Below, one piece after another: positions 32,553 to 43,459 of a stretch of DNA of 64,000 nt. Numbering within the stretch: the first letter of the stretch is position 1; each line of letters starts with the position of its first letter. Source of the stretch: Chaenocephalus aceratus. Its lineage: Eukaryota > Chordata > Actinopteri > Perciformes > Channichthyidae. The notes under the pieces were generated by a model. That model was given only the letters and a program-made list of their open reading frames with translations. It ran no database searches and was not told where the DNA came from. A program made the translations under genes and the position numbers. The stretch is taken from assembly GCA_023974075.1 (NCBI GenBank), contig CM043799.1:6783250-6847249 (forward strand), written 5' to 3'.

Positions 32553-35500
32553 ATGGAAACTTGGGGTTGGTTCCAAAAAGAAGTCTACGGTAGCATTTTG
32601 TGCATTTTGCTTATGCAGCACTTTTAGTTAACGCCGCACATGTGTTGTCAAGTTGGTGAAGATGTTTCTTTATTTGCATGTGTTTTGGAATGTGTTTTTA
32701 TATCAACATCATTTAGTGTAGCACCTTTCTCCTAATGTAAGTGTTTGGGCCTTAGTAGAGTGTTGGCACGAGTCTGCTACAATAAAAAGTCACTCCCTGT
32801 TGACCCCCATGTTCAAGGAAATCAAAGTATTTAAGTGATTTTTAAAAGTTATGTGTGCACATATTTAAATCTTCTTGAATGACGCTCAGTAAAGGAGTGC
32901 ATATTGTACTGTATGCTTGAACAATCTCAAACTCAATACTGCAATGGGGGGGGGCTCTACAGTTAGAGCAGCAGGCTAATGAGGCCAGACTGGGGTAGTT
33001 ATGGGTGAGTTACTCAGAACTAGTGTCAGGCAATGTTAAAGTCTTATTCCAATATTTTGAAGGATACAGTATTTCAAGCGTGGCTAATCTACTTGGTTTA
33101 ATTTGAAAGAATGTTCTCAAACTGCTTGTGATCCCTTAGGTAGCGTTCACATCTGGAGTTCTGTTCATTTGGTCCACACCAAGGAAAATAACGACACATT
33201 GATCCCATTTAGTTCTGGTCTGGCTTGTCTATAAACTGGCTAATGAAGTCATAGTCTGACAGGTTAATGTCAGAAATAAAAGATTTTGAGCATTATTAGC
33301 TGAGACTACAGCTCAAACTAATTATATGAAGAGAGACAGCCAGGTAGAAACACCACGAACATTTTAATGAGTACAATGGAGTGAGACAATCTTAGTACAC
33401 CTCTGCTTTATCTTAGTTGTAGTTTTCTTTCTGATGGATAGGTCGAGCAAGTAGTAGTCAAGTATAACTTTGTTTGCCACCGTAAAGGATATAGAATAGT
33501 AAAAAGGAAAAACATAGAGTAAATTGCAAACAAATACATTAGTTGGATAAGGGTTTGGGACAGAGATTTGGTCGTCATGGTCTTGGTTCAACCTTTTTTT
33601 GTAGCCCAATTTTGCTCTTTTCATTTTACATTTCATCTCCTGGTTAGGATGGATCCCATTGACCTTTTCAGGGGAAATAATTATGATACCCATGAGCTGA
33701 CCAGTAGCCAAGTAAAATGTTATTTTTGTCCCTGTTAGGGGAATTTGTTGTGCAGCAGTGACAACACAATATCAAAAACACACAAGGAAATTAAAATACA
33801 ACATCTAAGAAAAAGTTAATACATAAACTAAATGACTAAAAAATGGTTTGGATAAGGGTTAACAAGTGGGTGGTCAAGCTGTAGTTTGGCATTGAAATAG
33901 ATAAGGGTATGAAGGAGAGTTGTGGTTACGTTTATAGATAATTTTATTACGAACTGGGTACATATTAAGTTAAATCAGTAAATTATTATTTTGGAAGGAA
34001 TTTAAGATTATTTCCCTAGTTTAATGTGTGGTTCTTTATAGAAGTATCTCCTCAAGGTGTGTGTTACTATTTACAGGTACAAGACTATTTACAGAAACAT
34101 ATTTCAAAAAACACATATTTATCATTAATATATTATTCATCCTTTGATATGAAAATGGGTTCAAAAGAGTCCTGCATATCCATTTAAAAAACAAGAACAA
34201 ATGAGCATTTTATAAATATCCCACAATGTCACTTCTGTTTAAGCTCACCTCTGCATGAGTGACAGTGTGTTATGGACTTTCCATTGTCTTCTCTTACATA
34301 ATCATCAATCACATCAGAGTGGGTGGTGACTGACAGCCTGTCAAGTGTCAGCTGTATCCAGGTCGGGACCAAGGCTTTTGGGCTAAGGTGTTGTAGTTTC
34401 TGAAATTTGGAAACACTGTCACACACTGATGTTGTAATTCTACCATCTTTCTCTTATTTTAATGTGTGCAATGCAGTTTTTTTTCTGTCTTTTGTTTATT
34501 TTTCTTTCTTTCTCCTCAGTCTTTCCCACCTTTCCTCTATTCAGTGCTCTGCAAAACAAAGAAACCCTATTCACCACGGGTCCTGTTTAACTTAAGTGAA
34601 ACTGATCAGTCAGATACAGATAGCATTTCCCTGCTCTGCCTCTTCATCTCTCTCCTCTTCCCTTGTATCTTTTTCCACCACCCACTCACCCTCTCTCCCT
34701 AATTCCTCATGCATCCTCCCCTTCCTTTATCTCTCTCTCTCTCCCTTCTCAATCTCACGCACCACATTTAAATTCACCACCAGTCCTACCCTAACCCCAT
34801 GTTCATCTAACTGAAAGTGATAGGGCAGAGCCGTATAGCATGTGGGAACTGCCATGTATTCCACCGAAAATGGGACGATGATATATTCATCACGGCACAG
34901 GCAACAGGAATCCCGAGAGAGAAGGGGAGAGGGTCTAAATTTGGATGGTGTGATATTGTGTGTGAGGAAAATGTGTGAGCTGATTGTGCGCATGTGTCTA
35001 TGTGTCAGATCACTCAAAGGCTGCTTCTTCAACGGTGACACCTTCCGTAAAGCCCATTGCATTGCCAGGAAGCATCAACAACAAACTGATGCTTATGCGT
35101 GTTTTACTTTGGATCTCTCTGTTCTTTTTCTTAAAGTTCTTCATTACACTTATTTTGTCTTGTAAGACGTCTAAAAATATATCATAACACATCATTGTGC
35201 GTTTCAGATGTATTAATGACAAGTCAGTCAGATTTATTATAAAAGGACATTCTCACTTGATTGGCGATTCTGTAGGGATATTGTTCCATTGCGGAGAAGA
35301 TTCTGGGTATTGCATTTGAAATTGGTCTTTTATAAATGCTTCATAGGGTGTGTTCCTTTATCCAATCTGACACTAAAATGAAAGCTCTGTTCCAAGAAAC
35401 AGAGTATTCTTTTTCTACATAAATCAACAAACGGGTTTATGTACATGAAAGAAAATGTTCCTCTTCATATGCATCCCCTCTCATCATGGCAATGTAAGAT

Positions 35501-35640
35501 CAATTGCTAATATTTTGTCAAGTGAACGGCATTAGCTAGGAATCAGACCGGATATTTGGAGTATTTGTCTAATGTACTTTACGGAAACAGGTTGCACCAG
35601 GATTTCAATCGTTTACAACGTTTATTTCGATGGCTTTTGG
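32553..35640. other. Non-coding stretch
   Basis: No transposon ends or domains recognised. A pyrimidine-rich tract lies around 34480-34760. Frames there are low-complexity Ser/Phe/Leu strings and not convincing genes. Confidence 0.5.
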
Positions 35641-35689
35641 AATGTTTTTCTACGATGAAACTAAATAGTATCACGATATGCCTATACAA

Positions 35690-36440
35690 ATAATTTTGAA
35701 TTTGTAGGCTAAAGCTCATATTAGGATTTAGAGGAAATATAAGCTAGTTAGCAAGCTTAACTCCCACTCACTGCACATAATGCTCTGATCTTTTCTGAGC
35801 ATATAGCTGACCTGAATCACCAAATGGTCAATTCCAATGCACTCCAAATGTACGAACATTCCGGTTTGTGCTTGGCTGCACTCCGGTGCGAGTAGTAACT
35901 ATTTATAAACGCACGGATATAGTGTGATTACAACCATCATGATGTGTTCGATCCAGTTACTAGGCAACCAGAATATAACAGCCTACGGAATGTTGTTAGC
36001 ACATGTTCCAACATCATGAATCCTCTAACATAGGTTTGTCTTACATTTCCCATTGTGCTATCAGGTGGGATCAAGAACCCTTTCAATATATGCTTTCCTG
36101 TAATTGGTTACCACAGAGACAATAACAAAAGGGATTCTACAATTGTAACTCTCTGTGTTCAAATACAAGTGACTCATGTTGGTGGGAAACCAAGGTTGGC
36201 GGGTTACTGATAATGGATCAGCTGGAATAAATGTAATGTGAACAATCTGTAGATTGAAGAGGAAGGACCTGAACTAAATGGTAAATGAAAACAGCTCTCC
36301 TGTTAGAAAAGAGAAGGAGAAAGCTGCAAATTGGGAGGAGTACAACATAACTCTGTTGTTGTACGCAATCAAAATGTGTATTGACAACGAACGGGTAAAT
36401 TGATGTGCATGAAAAAAATAGTTCATATCGATATGTATAT
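35690..36440 (+). repeat. Diverged direct duplication, copy A
   Basis: Copy A shares in order 'gtaggctaaagct' and 'gctagttagc' (35700-35760), 'gttgttagcacatgttccaacatcatga' (35990-36020), 'aagtgactcatgttggtgggaaac' and 'tgtacgcaatcaaa' with copy B. It lacks the 2.1 kb element present in copy B and so shows its empty site near 35982-36000. Confidence 0.8.
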
Positions 36441-36519
36441 TAAAAATAATGTGCACACACTTATAAGTAAGGTTTATAATGTAAGAGATGATTATGATGG
36501 GACTAGCTAGCCTCTAGAC

Positions 36520-37617
36520 CAGGGGTGGGGAACCTCCGGCCCCCGGGTGGTATGCGGCCCGCGAGACAATTGATACGGCCCTCGAGGTAACACACGCAAA
36601 AAAGATAAAAAATTAAGAAATCTAGACCGCAAAATAATTAAATAAGCGAGTGCCTGTTTTTCCTGGCCAAGGTTAGGGTCCTTGAACACAACACGAGCCT
36701 AACGTGTCATCACGTGATATATGTCTCGTCTCTATGGTCTCGTCTGACGGAGAGCACCAGCACGCCGCTCCTGGGCGGGACCCATAGAGGCGGGACCTCA
36801 CACATGCAGTACTCATAAGGAGCCGTACACTTGCCGCAGTTTCTGCGTGGCTGTGTCTTTAGGTGAAAGCCCAGTGGCGATCTGTTCATCTGTCATACTG
36901 ATCATACAGTCAATAACTTTGTTGTTATTAGCATCTGGTTAGCTAGCTATGCTAACGATATAAGAAGCTTTTTCTACAACCAGTGAGGTAAAGGCACATC
37001 TTTATATGATCATTATAGTTATAAAAAAATAAGAGAATAAAGTAAACCAGTATAAAATACTATATGATGGTAACAAAAAGTTGTTATTAATAAACAAGAA
37101 TACAGTTTGAAAGGGGAGTTATTTGTAAAATATCCAGAAAGAAAAATAAATCTGCTTACAGCTCTGTTTCATCTGGGTGTTGAGAAATGTATCCATAGAT
37201 CTCTTGATGTTGCTCTCAAAGTGCACCAGATTGATGCTTTTAACTTCAACATTTAAAAAAAATAATCTTCCTGGGGAGCATGCCCCCCGGACCCCCCTAG
37301 AGGAGGTTAGGTCCCCCCCCCCCCACCACACTTAAATCATGTTCACATGGATAGGAAACTAAATACATTTGCACACATCTTGTGTCAATATCTTTCTGTT
37401 TGGTGGTCATGCCACACCGTGCACGTGCATGCATGCGTGAGTCATGGTGAGATATCTGGATTAAGAGGTTGCTTTTTCTTGCACAGCATGAAAGAAAGGC
37501 CAAATGAATGGGCTGTGATTTTAGTATTTTTAAGCAGAGGTCAATCATTTGTACGGCCTCGGAGGATATTGAAAGATTTTAAATGGCCCTTGAGAGGAAA
37601 AAGGTTCCCCACCCCTG
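36520..37617. mobile_element. Non-autonomous hAT element, family A copy 2
   Basis: Ends caggggtggggaacc and ggttccccacccctg, with a perfect 8 bp duplication ctctagac (36512-36519, 37618-37625). It is in the opposite orientation to the copy at 16932-17960, sharing cctctagaggggtccggggg and the 'tgtgtgcaaatgtatttagt' tract. It has no transposase domain. It lies between the two copies of the direct duplication. Confidence 0.93.
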
Positions 37618-38297
37618 CTCTAGACTGTAAAATATGTCTATGAAAAAAATGTAGGCTAAAGCTAACATTATGATTTACAAAAGATGTAAGCTAGTTAGCT
37701 AGCTTCATTACACCCTTCATTATGTAAGTAGAGCCTATGGAACGTTATGAGGGGCCGTACAGGCGTAATTCTTACTGGTCCTCTCACGCACATACATTCT
37801 CCTTTTACATACATATATTTTCACTCTTACAACAAATATATTCTCCTTATACATACATACATTTTCACTTTTACATACATACATTTTGCTCTCATATTAT
37901 CATATTTCAATGCACACATTCATATTGTCACTCACACATTCATGCATTTTTTTTCATATTCATATATTTTAATGTTCATATTTATACATTTTGCTCTCAT
38001 GCACATTCATTCAAATAAATAATATATGCATGTCTGAAGACAATGTATGTATGCAAGAGAAGAATGTTATGTATGTATGAAGACAGTATGCAAGAGAAGA
38101 ATGCATGTGTGTGTGAGAGAAAGTATAGTGGAAACGGAAGAAGGAGTATGGTTGAAACGGATGGCAGGTCATTATCGCGCTTTGATTGGCTCAGAACTTC
38201 GGATTCAAATCAACATGATGGAGGGAGATGAATCCGTGTATCTACGGACCATTTGTTTTTCTTTATTAAAAAAGTAAACGGAAGAGCGTCTGAGTCT

Positions 38298-38630
38298 GGG
38301 AGTTATTCCCTATCTGTATTCAAGAGCGTGGTATTTAAATTTGAGAGCATACTTTATTGATTTCTTTCCCTCAAACCCTGTCCTCACACTCAAATAGTGC
38401 CTGCTTGCGCTTAGATTTGCTCTGCTTCTGCTCAAACTGTACGCTTGCACTCAGATATATTGTGGCTTACAGATTTCCTGTGTTCCAGCTTAAAACCTTC
38501 TCCTCACACTCAGGCTGTTTCTGTGCGCTCGTGAAATGTCTGCTCTCAGATTTCTTCTGTGCGCGCTCGGATCTTTTGTGCAACAACCCTGTCAAAATCC
38601 CTCAACCAATAGGAGGCCTGGTTTCCTAAC
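38298..38630. mobile_element. Terminal fragment of the 52.2 kb long-TIR family
   Basis: It starts ggagttattccctatct and runs through 'aagagcgtggtatttaaatt' to 'ccctcaaccaataggaggcc', matching the outer 330 bp of the inverted arms at 52218-52520. Only one arm is present here. Confidence 0.85.
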
Positions 38631-38814
38631 CCTAACAAATATTTGTATCGATCATCAAATATAGCAGGGGAAAAACGAGCTGCTGATTTGAAAAAAAAAC
38701 TTGAGAGACGGCTGAGGTGACCGCAGTGCAGAACCGCTGTATAGTTTAAATCTCCTAACAATGTTGTCCATTTTAGACAAAAGCTTATTATATTTACAGC
38801 CCTTTATAACGTTC

Positions 38815-39160
38815 ATTTCATTTCATTTCAAACCTATATTTATACAGATAAATCCCATTGAGATCATTGATCTCTTTTTCAAGGGAGACCTGCTCAAGTA
38901 GTTCCACATGAAACATAAAAACATAAATAGAACAACAAAAGGACATCATACAGCATCATTTACATAATTATCCACATAAACAGGTACCAATAGCTTCCGA
39001 TTGAGTAGCATCCAACCGAGCTTTAAAAACATTTAGTGGCACCAGATTGTTCAGTTTCCATTTAATTTGCAGACTATTCCAAGACAGAGGAGCTGCGCAT
39101 CTAAAAGCTGTCTTCCCTAAGACAGTCCTAGCAGTTGGCACATTTAATAAAAATAATTTT
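38815..39160 (-). pseudogene. LINE 3' fragment, minus strand
   Basis: The minus strand reads GKTAFRCAAPLSWNSLQI then NNLVPLNVFKARLDATQS, the C-terminal end of a LINE ORF2, followed by a 3' UTR with 'tctcaatgggattt' and an ATTTC-type tail. It resembles the LINE end at 47160-47515, which reads GKAAFSHYAPFLWNTLQ. Both probably belong to related subfamilies. Confidence 0.7.
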
Positions 39161-39550
39161 CTGGGCTCAATGTGTCTTGGCCATTTTCGTTGTGATCGCT
39201 AGTTTCCCCTTGTTTATAATATCACCGTTCCTTCCAAGCAAAGGAATGCTGACCATTAGATCATTTAGTAAGGTAACAAGCAAAAGGGCAAAAACGCCTC
39301 TCAGACGCTCTTCCGTTTACTTGTTTAATAAAGAAAAACAAATGGTCCATAGATACACGGATTCATCTCCCTCCATCATGTTGATTTGAATCCGAAGTTC
39401 TGAATATGAGCCCGCCCCGCTCGACCTTCTGAGCCAATCACAGCGCGATAATGACCTGCCTTCCGTTTCAACCATACTCCTTCCGTTTCCACTATACTTT
39501 CTCTCTCACACACACACATGCATTCTTCTTTTGCATACATATATTGTCTT

Positions 39551-39592
39551 CATACATACATACATACATACATACATACATACATACATACA
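39551..39592. repeat. (CATA)n microsatellite in an inverted arm
   Basis: About ten catacata units in the right arm. The left arm has only degenerate equivalents, so the array expanded after insertion or is unstable. Confidence 0.9.
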
Positions 39593-40290
39593 TTCTTCTC
39601 TTGCATACATATATTGTCTTCAGACATGCATATATTATTTATAATATTACATGTAAACATTGAATGAATGTGCATGAGAGCAAATGTATAAATATGAGCA
39701 TTAAAATATATGAATATGAGAACAAAACGTATAAATGTGTGAGTGACAATGTATTTGTGTGTAAGAGTGAAAATGTATGTATGTAAAAGGAGAATATTTG
39801 TGTGTAAAAGTGAAAATATATGTATGTAAAAGGAGAATGTATGTGCGTGAGAGGACCAGTATGAATTACGGCCTGTACGGCCCCTCATAGAACGTTGTTA
39901 GCACATGTTCCAACATCATGAGTCCTCTAGCATTGGTTTGTATCCCTGTAACAAATCAGGTGGGATCAAGAACCCTTTCAATAGATGCTTTCCTGGAACC
40001 ACAGAGACATGACAAAAGGGATTTTGCAATTGCAACTCTCTGTTCAAGTTGTACAAGTGACTCATGTTGGTGGGAAACGAAGGTTGGGACGGCTGGAATA
40101 CATTTAATGTGAAAAATGTACAGATAAATGAGGATGGATTAAAGAACTAAATGTTTAATGAAAACAGCTTTTTTGATAGAAAAGAGAAAGTCAAAGTTGG
40201 TAATCATGACATGACTGAAGTAAGTGTTTGTACGCAATCAAATGTGTAAGACAAGAGGTAAACATAGAGGAATTGACATTTTTATCTTAA

Positions 40291-41556
40291 TTTACTTTCT
40301 GAAGTGAAATCTCACCTGCCATTTTTGTTCTCCCTACGTCACTTTCCATCTCGATAGCTCCTTTTTCCTTTACTATCTTAATTATAGCAATTATTCGGAT
40401 TACTTATACGTGTTAATCAGATGACAGCATTGCTATTCATGGTTCATGGCATGGTATGTGTTTATGTGTGAGACGCTAACTGCTAATGACAGAATAATAT
40501 CAGAGTGTGTAGGAGGTTATTAGTAATACATTTATGTTCATACAGCCTTACCTTATGCCTTATTTATTCTCCTTCTTAAGTCAATCAAAACTAAAAGGAA
40601 AGCTTTAACACCATTTGTTATACCGCATGACAAGCTATCATGACGCAAGAACATGTCAAGGTAGTTGTGAAGGGCAGACAGTTATAAGTTACTGACAGCT
40701 TCCCGCGGTAATCTGATTTCTTGGCGGAGGTAATAACAACCTCTTAGTTAAGGTGATGGAGTGATGGCGGTCATGCATTCATAATAAATGAAGGTTGGAA
40801 ATGTCTGATTCTGATCATCTTTGGAGGACAGTCTATTGTTCTCCTTCAACTCAGCTATGGAAGAGCACTTCAAACAAAAATGGAAAAAGTCAACAAAAGC
40901 CTGACATTTCTTATTTTTTCTACTGAAAATGTTAATCACAGATAAAAAAAAAATGCAATGATTTTCCCTGACCTTAAACCCTTATTTAACAATGCCTTAC
41001 CAATTCTTAACCTTTGCATTCACACATCATAAAACATACACATTTTCCATCAGAAAGGACATCAGATCAGACCATTTTTTCATCTTCAATTAACCCGCTT
41101 TTTAGCTGAATGGTAATTGGAATGTACAAATATTGCACTTTAATCCAAAGTAATTCACTACAACACCAATGGCAGCCTCTCACTATTATTGCGCCGTTGA
41201 GTTTATGAAAGGCGCTGTATCAATTTAAGTTGTCATTATTATTATTATCATCACCTACTAATGCCTATTTTTCACTGAAATGAGTTCCAATCTAGTTCCA
41301 TGCAATTGCTAGTTTGGTTCACAGCATGAATAGAGTGGTGGAGGAAAGTGTAGATACAATAAGTCAGTAAATTCCTCACTTGTGCATGTCCGAAGCTCCT
41401 ATTTGTCATTATCGCACTTAAAATCAACTCTAACCTACATCATGATAAAACTGTGCACAGTCTGATGAAAAAGTAGAGTTAATATATATTATGTTACATG
41501 ATTGAACTTATCTTCCCATTTTAAAATCGAAGCTGCAGTGGACACCTCGGTAATAA

Positions 41557-41559
<3 letters not shown>
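40291..41559. other. Non-coding stretch with an L2-like tail
   Basis: No coding domain is recognised. At about 41190-41252 'gcgccgttgagtttatgaaa' then 'ggcgctgtatcaattt' and an ATT run resemble the 3' tail of an L2-type LINE or its SINE partner. Confidence 0.5.

Positions 41560-41647
<88 letters not shown>
41560..41647. repeat. (TG)n microsatellite
   Basis: About 44 uninterrupted TG units. Confidence 0.97.
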
Positions 41648-41648
<1 letters not shown>

Positions 41649-42558
41649 ACATTGCTCCAGAGACTACCTGTTCCCCAAAGTACAGTGGCAGGTCATAATG
41701 ATGTTTCAGATTCTCTCACCGTCTCCTTTGTTACTCCCTCCGTTTTTAGGTGTCTTTCTACTAAACTAGGACAAGGACACACACGGACAAAGTAGTGCTT
41801 ATTAGTTTCCTGCCCTGAATATACACACACACACACACACTATATGAGCCTCTTTCCTGAAGGTGACTGCGGGAGATGAGGAAACAGTCATTTTGCTACA
41901 GTAACCTCCTGTTTTATCAGATAAGTACAGGCTATGCAGATGGTGTAGTAGTCAAGGACACAAGGCTTTACTTCCATGTATACCATTGCTATTTGAATAT
42001 GTGTTAAAGGGAACAAACTGGAGTGGATACACATTCCGCCAACATATATGCTTTGGGGAGCATCCAGGTACTTTAAATGCTGTTTCGGTTCACATTCTTG
42101 CTCTGACTGTGATTTAGAGCATGGATTCTGGGAGAGCGTATTCAAATGAGGTAGAGGTGTGTAGCTTTTGGGTATTATCGTTTCATTACAGAACTCCACA
42201 TTACCCCAAAAAAGACAAATTATTCAATTACGAAAAGTAACATTTGACAAAAGAGATACAAAACAAGAAAAAAGATGTGTCTGGGTTAATCGGAACAAGA
42301 GAATACACAGACACAGAGGGAAAAGGTCATTGGATAAAATGTATTCTTGATAACCCTCTAGAAAGATCTCATGAACTTCCCCACTCAATCTATCACGACC
42401 CGAGCAGTTCTATTAGATATAGGATAAGAAACAGAGATAGGGAGCACAACAACCATACACCTCCACCAAGTCTAATGCATTCAATGTTCTGACGTTACTG
42501 AGCCTGTTAGTGAATTTCCCCAGTTTTGAACCCATTTTTACTATTTCACAATGTTAAC
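41648..42558. other. Non-coding stretch with short AC run
   Basis: An (AC)n run lies at 41822-41840. No gene or transposon is recognised in the rest. Confidence 0.5.
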
Positions 42559-42786
42559 CAGGGCCGGCCCTGACCAATTTGCTTTCCTAGGCAAGATTTT
42601 AGCTGGCTCCCCACCCCCCCCAAATGCAGACACTCACTATGACTCACGCATGCACGGTTGTGGCATGACCACCAAAACAGAAATATATGGACACAAGATG
42701 TGTGCAACTGTATTTAGTTTCCTATCCATGTGAACATGATTTAAGTAGGGAGTGGACCTAACCTCCTCTAGGGGGTCCGGGGGCAT
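42559..42786 (+). mobile_element. hAT terminal fragment
   Basis: The palindromic end cagggccggccctga is a known style of hAT terminus. Internal text ('catgcacggttgtggcatga', 'ggggtccgggggcatgtact') is shared with family A at 17100-17260. No second end is found; it stops at the start of the next unit near 42786. Confidence 0.6.
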
Positions 42787-43459
42787 GTACTTGAAAAACA
42801 TCGTTTTTCAAGTACTGGTCAATTTTGAGATGTTGCGCTATTTTGATTCTATAACATGTTTTCTTTCAGGATTTTGGAAGGAAAACGTACAAAATACACA
42901 TTTAAGTGTTTATTTTACTATAGTTTGTCTATTTGCGTCTGTAGATTTCTCCTAAATTCACCAAAAGTTAGCATTCTAACGTAACATAAAGTACCCGCGA
43001 CCGCTGTGTGCACCATGTCAACAGAGGTATCGCTGGAAAGCTGTGTCTCTCCTGCACAATCTCATCGGATCCAAATATGGTCATTTCCTTTGTATCAGCA
43101 ACCAATCGTGAAAGCACAAAGGGGTCTTAAACCAAGAAACAAAATCTCTTTGGCTGGTGTCAATTTCTGACAACGTGATTCGTTCAGATGCGTCACGTGG
43201 TGTGCTAAAACACTTATATTTTAATGTGACACTGTTTGTCCGAAATCATGGCCTCTCTAGCATATCATGTAACAAATGTACATACATTATATATCTTTGG
43301 CTATCAGCAGAGATCCCATACATACAATGGCACAGGCAGACAGCTAGACATCACAACCTTTCTATTCCAAATTGACAATCGTTATTTAAAATTAGACAAA
43401 AGATTATACAATATATTGTAGCAATACTACATGTACTATTGACCTGTGAAATAAACAAA
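42787..43459. other. Possible 3' part of the THAP element, no coding recognised
   Basis: A short palindrome (cttgaaaaacatcgtttttcaag) lies at its left edge near 42789. Exon 2 ends with a donor-like cag/gtattc near 43480, so a third exon is expected here, but I could not recognise one. Confidence 0.4.

Larger units (their letters stand above)
37747..39888. mobile_element. 2.1 kb element with 550-590 bp inverted ends
   Basis: Left arm 37747-38294 and right arm 39300-39888 are inverted copies starting atgaggggccgtacagg. The flanking 7 bp gaacgtt is duplicated (37740-37746, 39890-39896), and one mismatch extends it to 8. Copy A of the surrounding duplication gives the empty site. The arms carry degenerate TACATA arrays. 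The core holds a piece of another long-TIR family (38298-38630) and a LINE fragment. MULE-like by structure; no transposase is present. Confidence 0.85.
37628..40290 (+). repeat. Diverged direct duplication, copy B, holding an insertion
   Basis: The flanks 37628-37738 and 39889-40290 together align with copy A. The element 37747-39888 interrupts copy B. Confidence 0.78.

Noticed and set aside
32940..33010. tRNA- or SINE-head-like phrase (gttagagcagcaggctaat)
   Set aside because: No paired A and B boxes with proper spacing and no cloverleaf could be drawn, so no RNA gene is called.
34842..35165. 107-codon plus-strand frame as a possible host exon
   Set aside because: No domain, no convincing splice sites and an overlapping antisense frame of similar size. 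Not supported.
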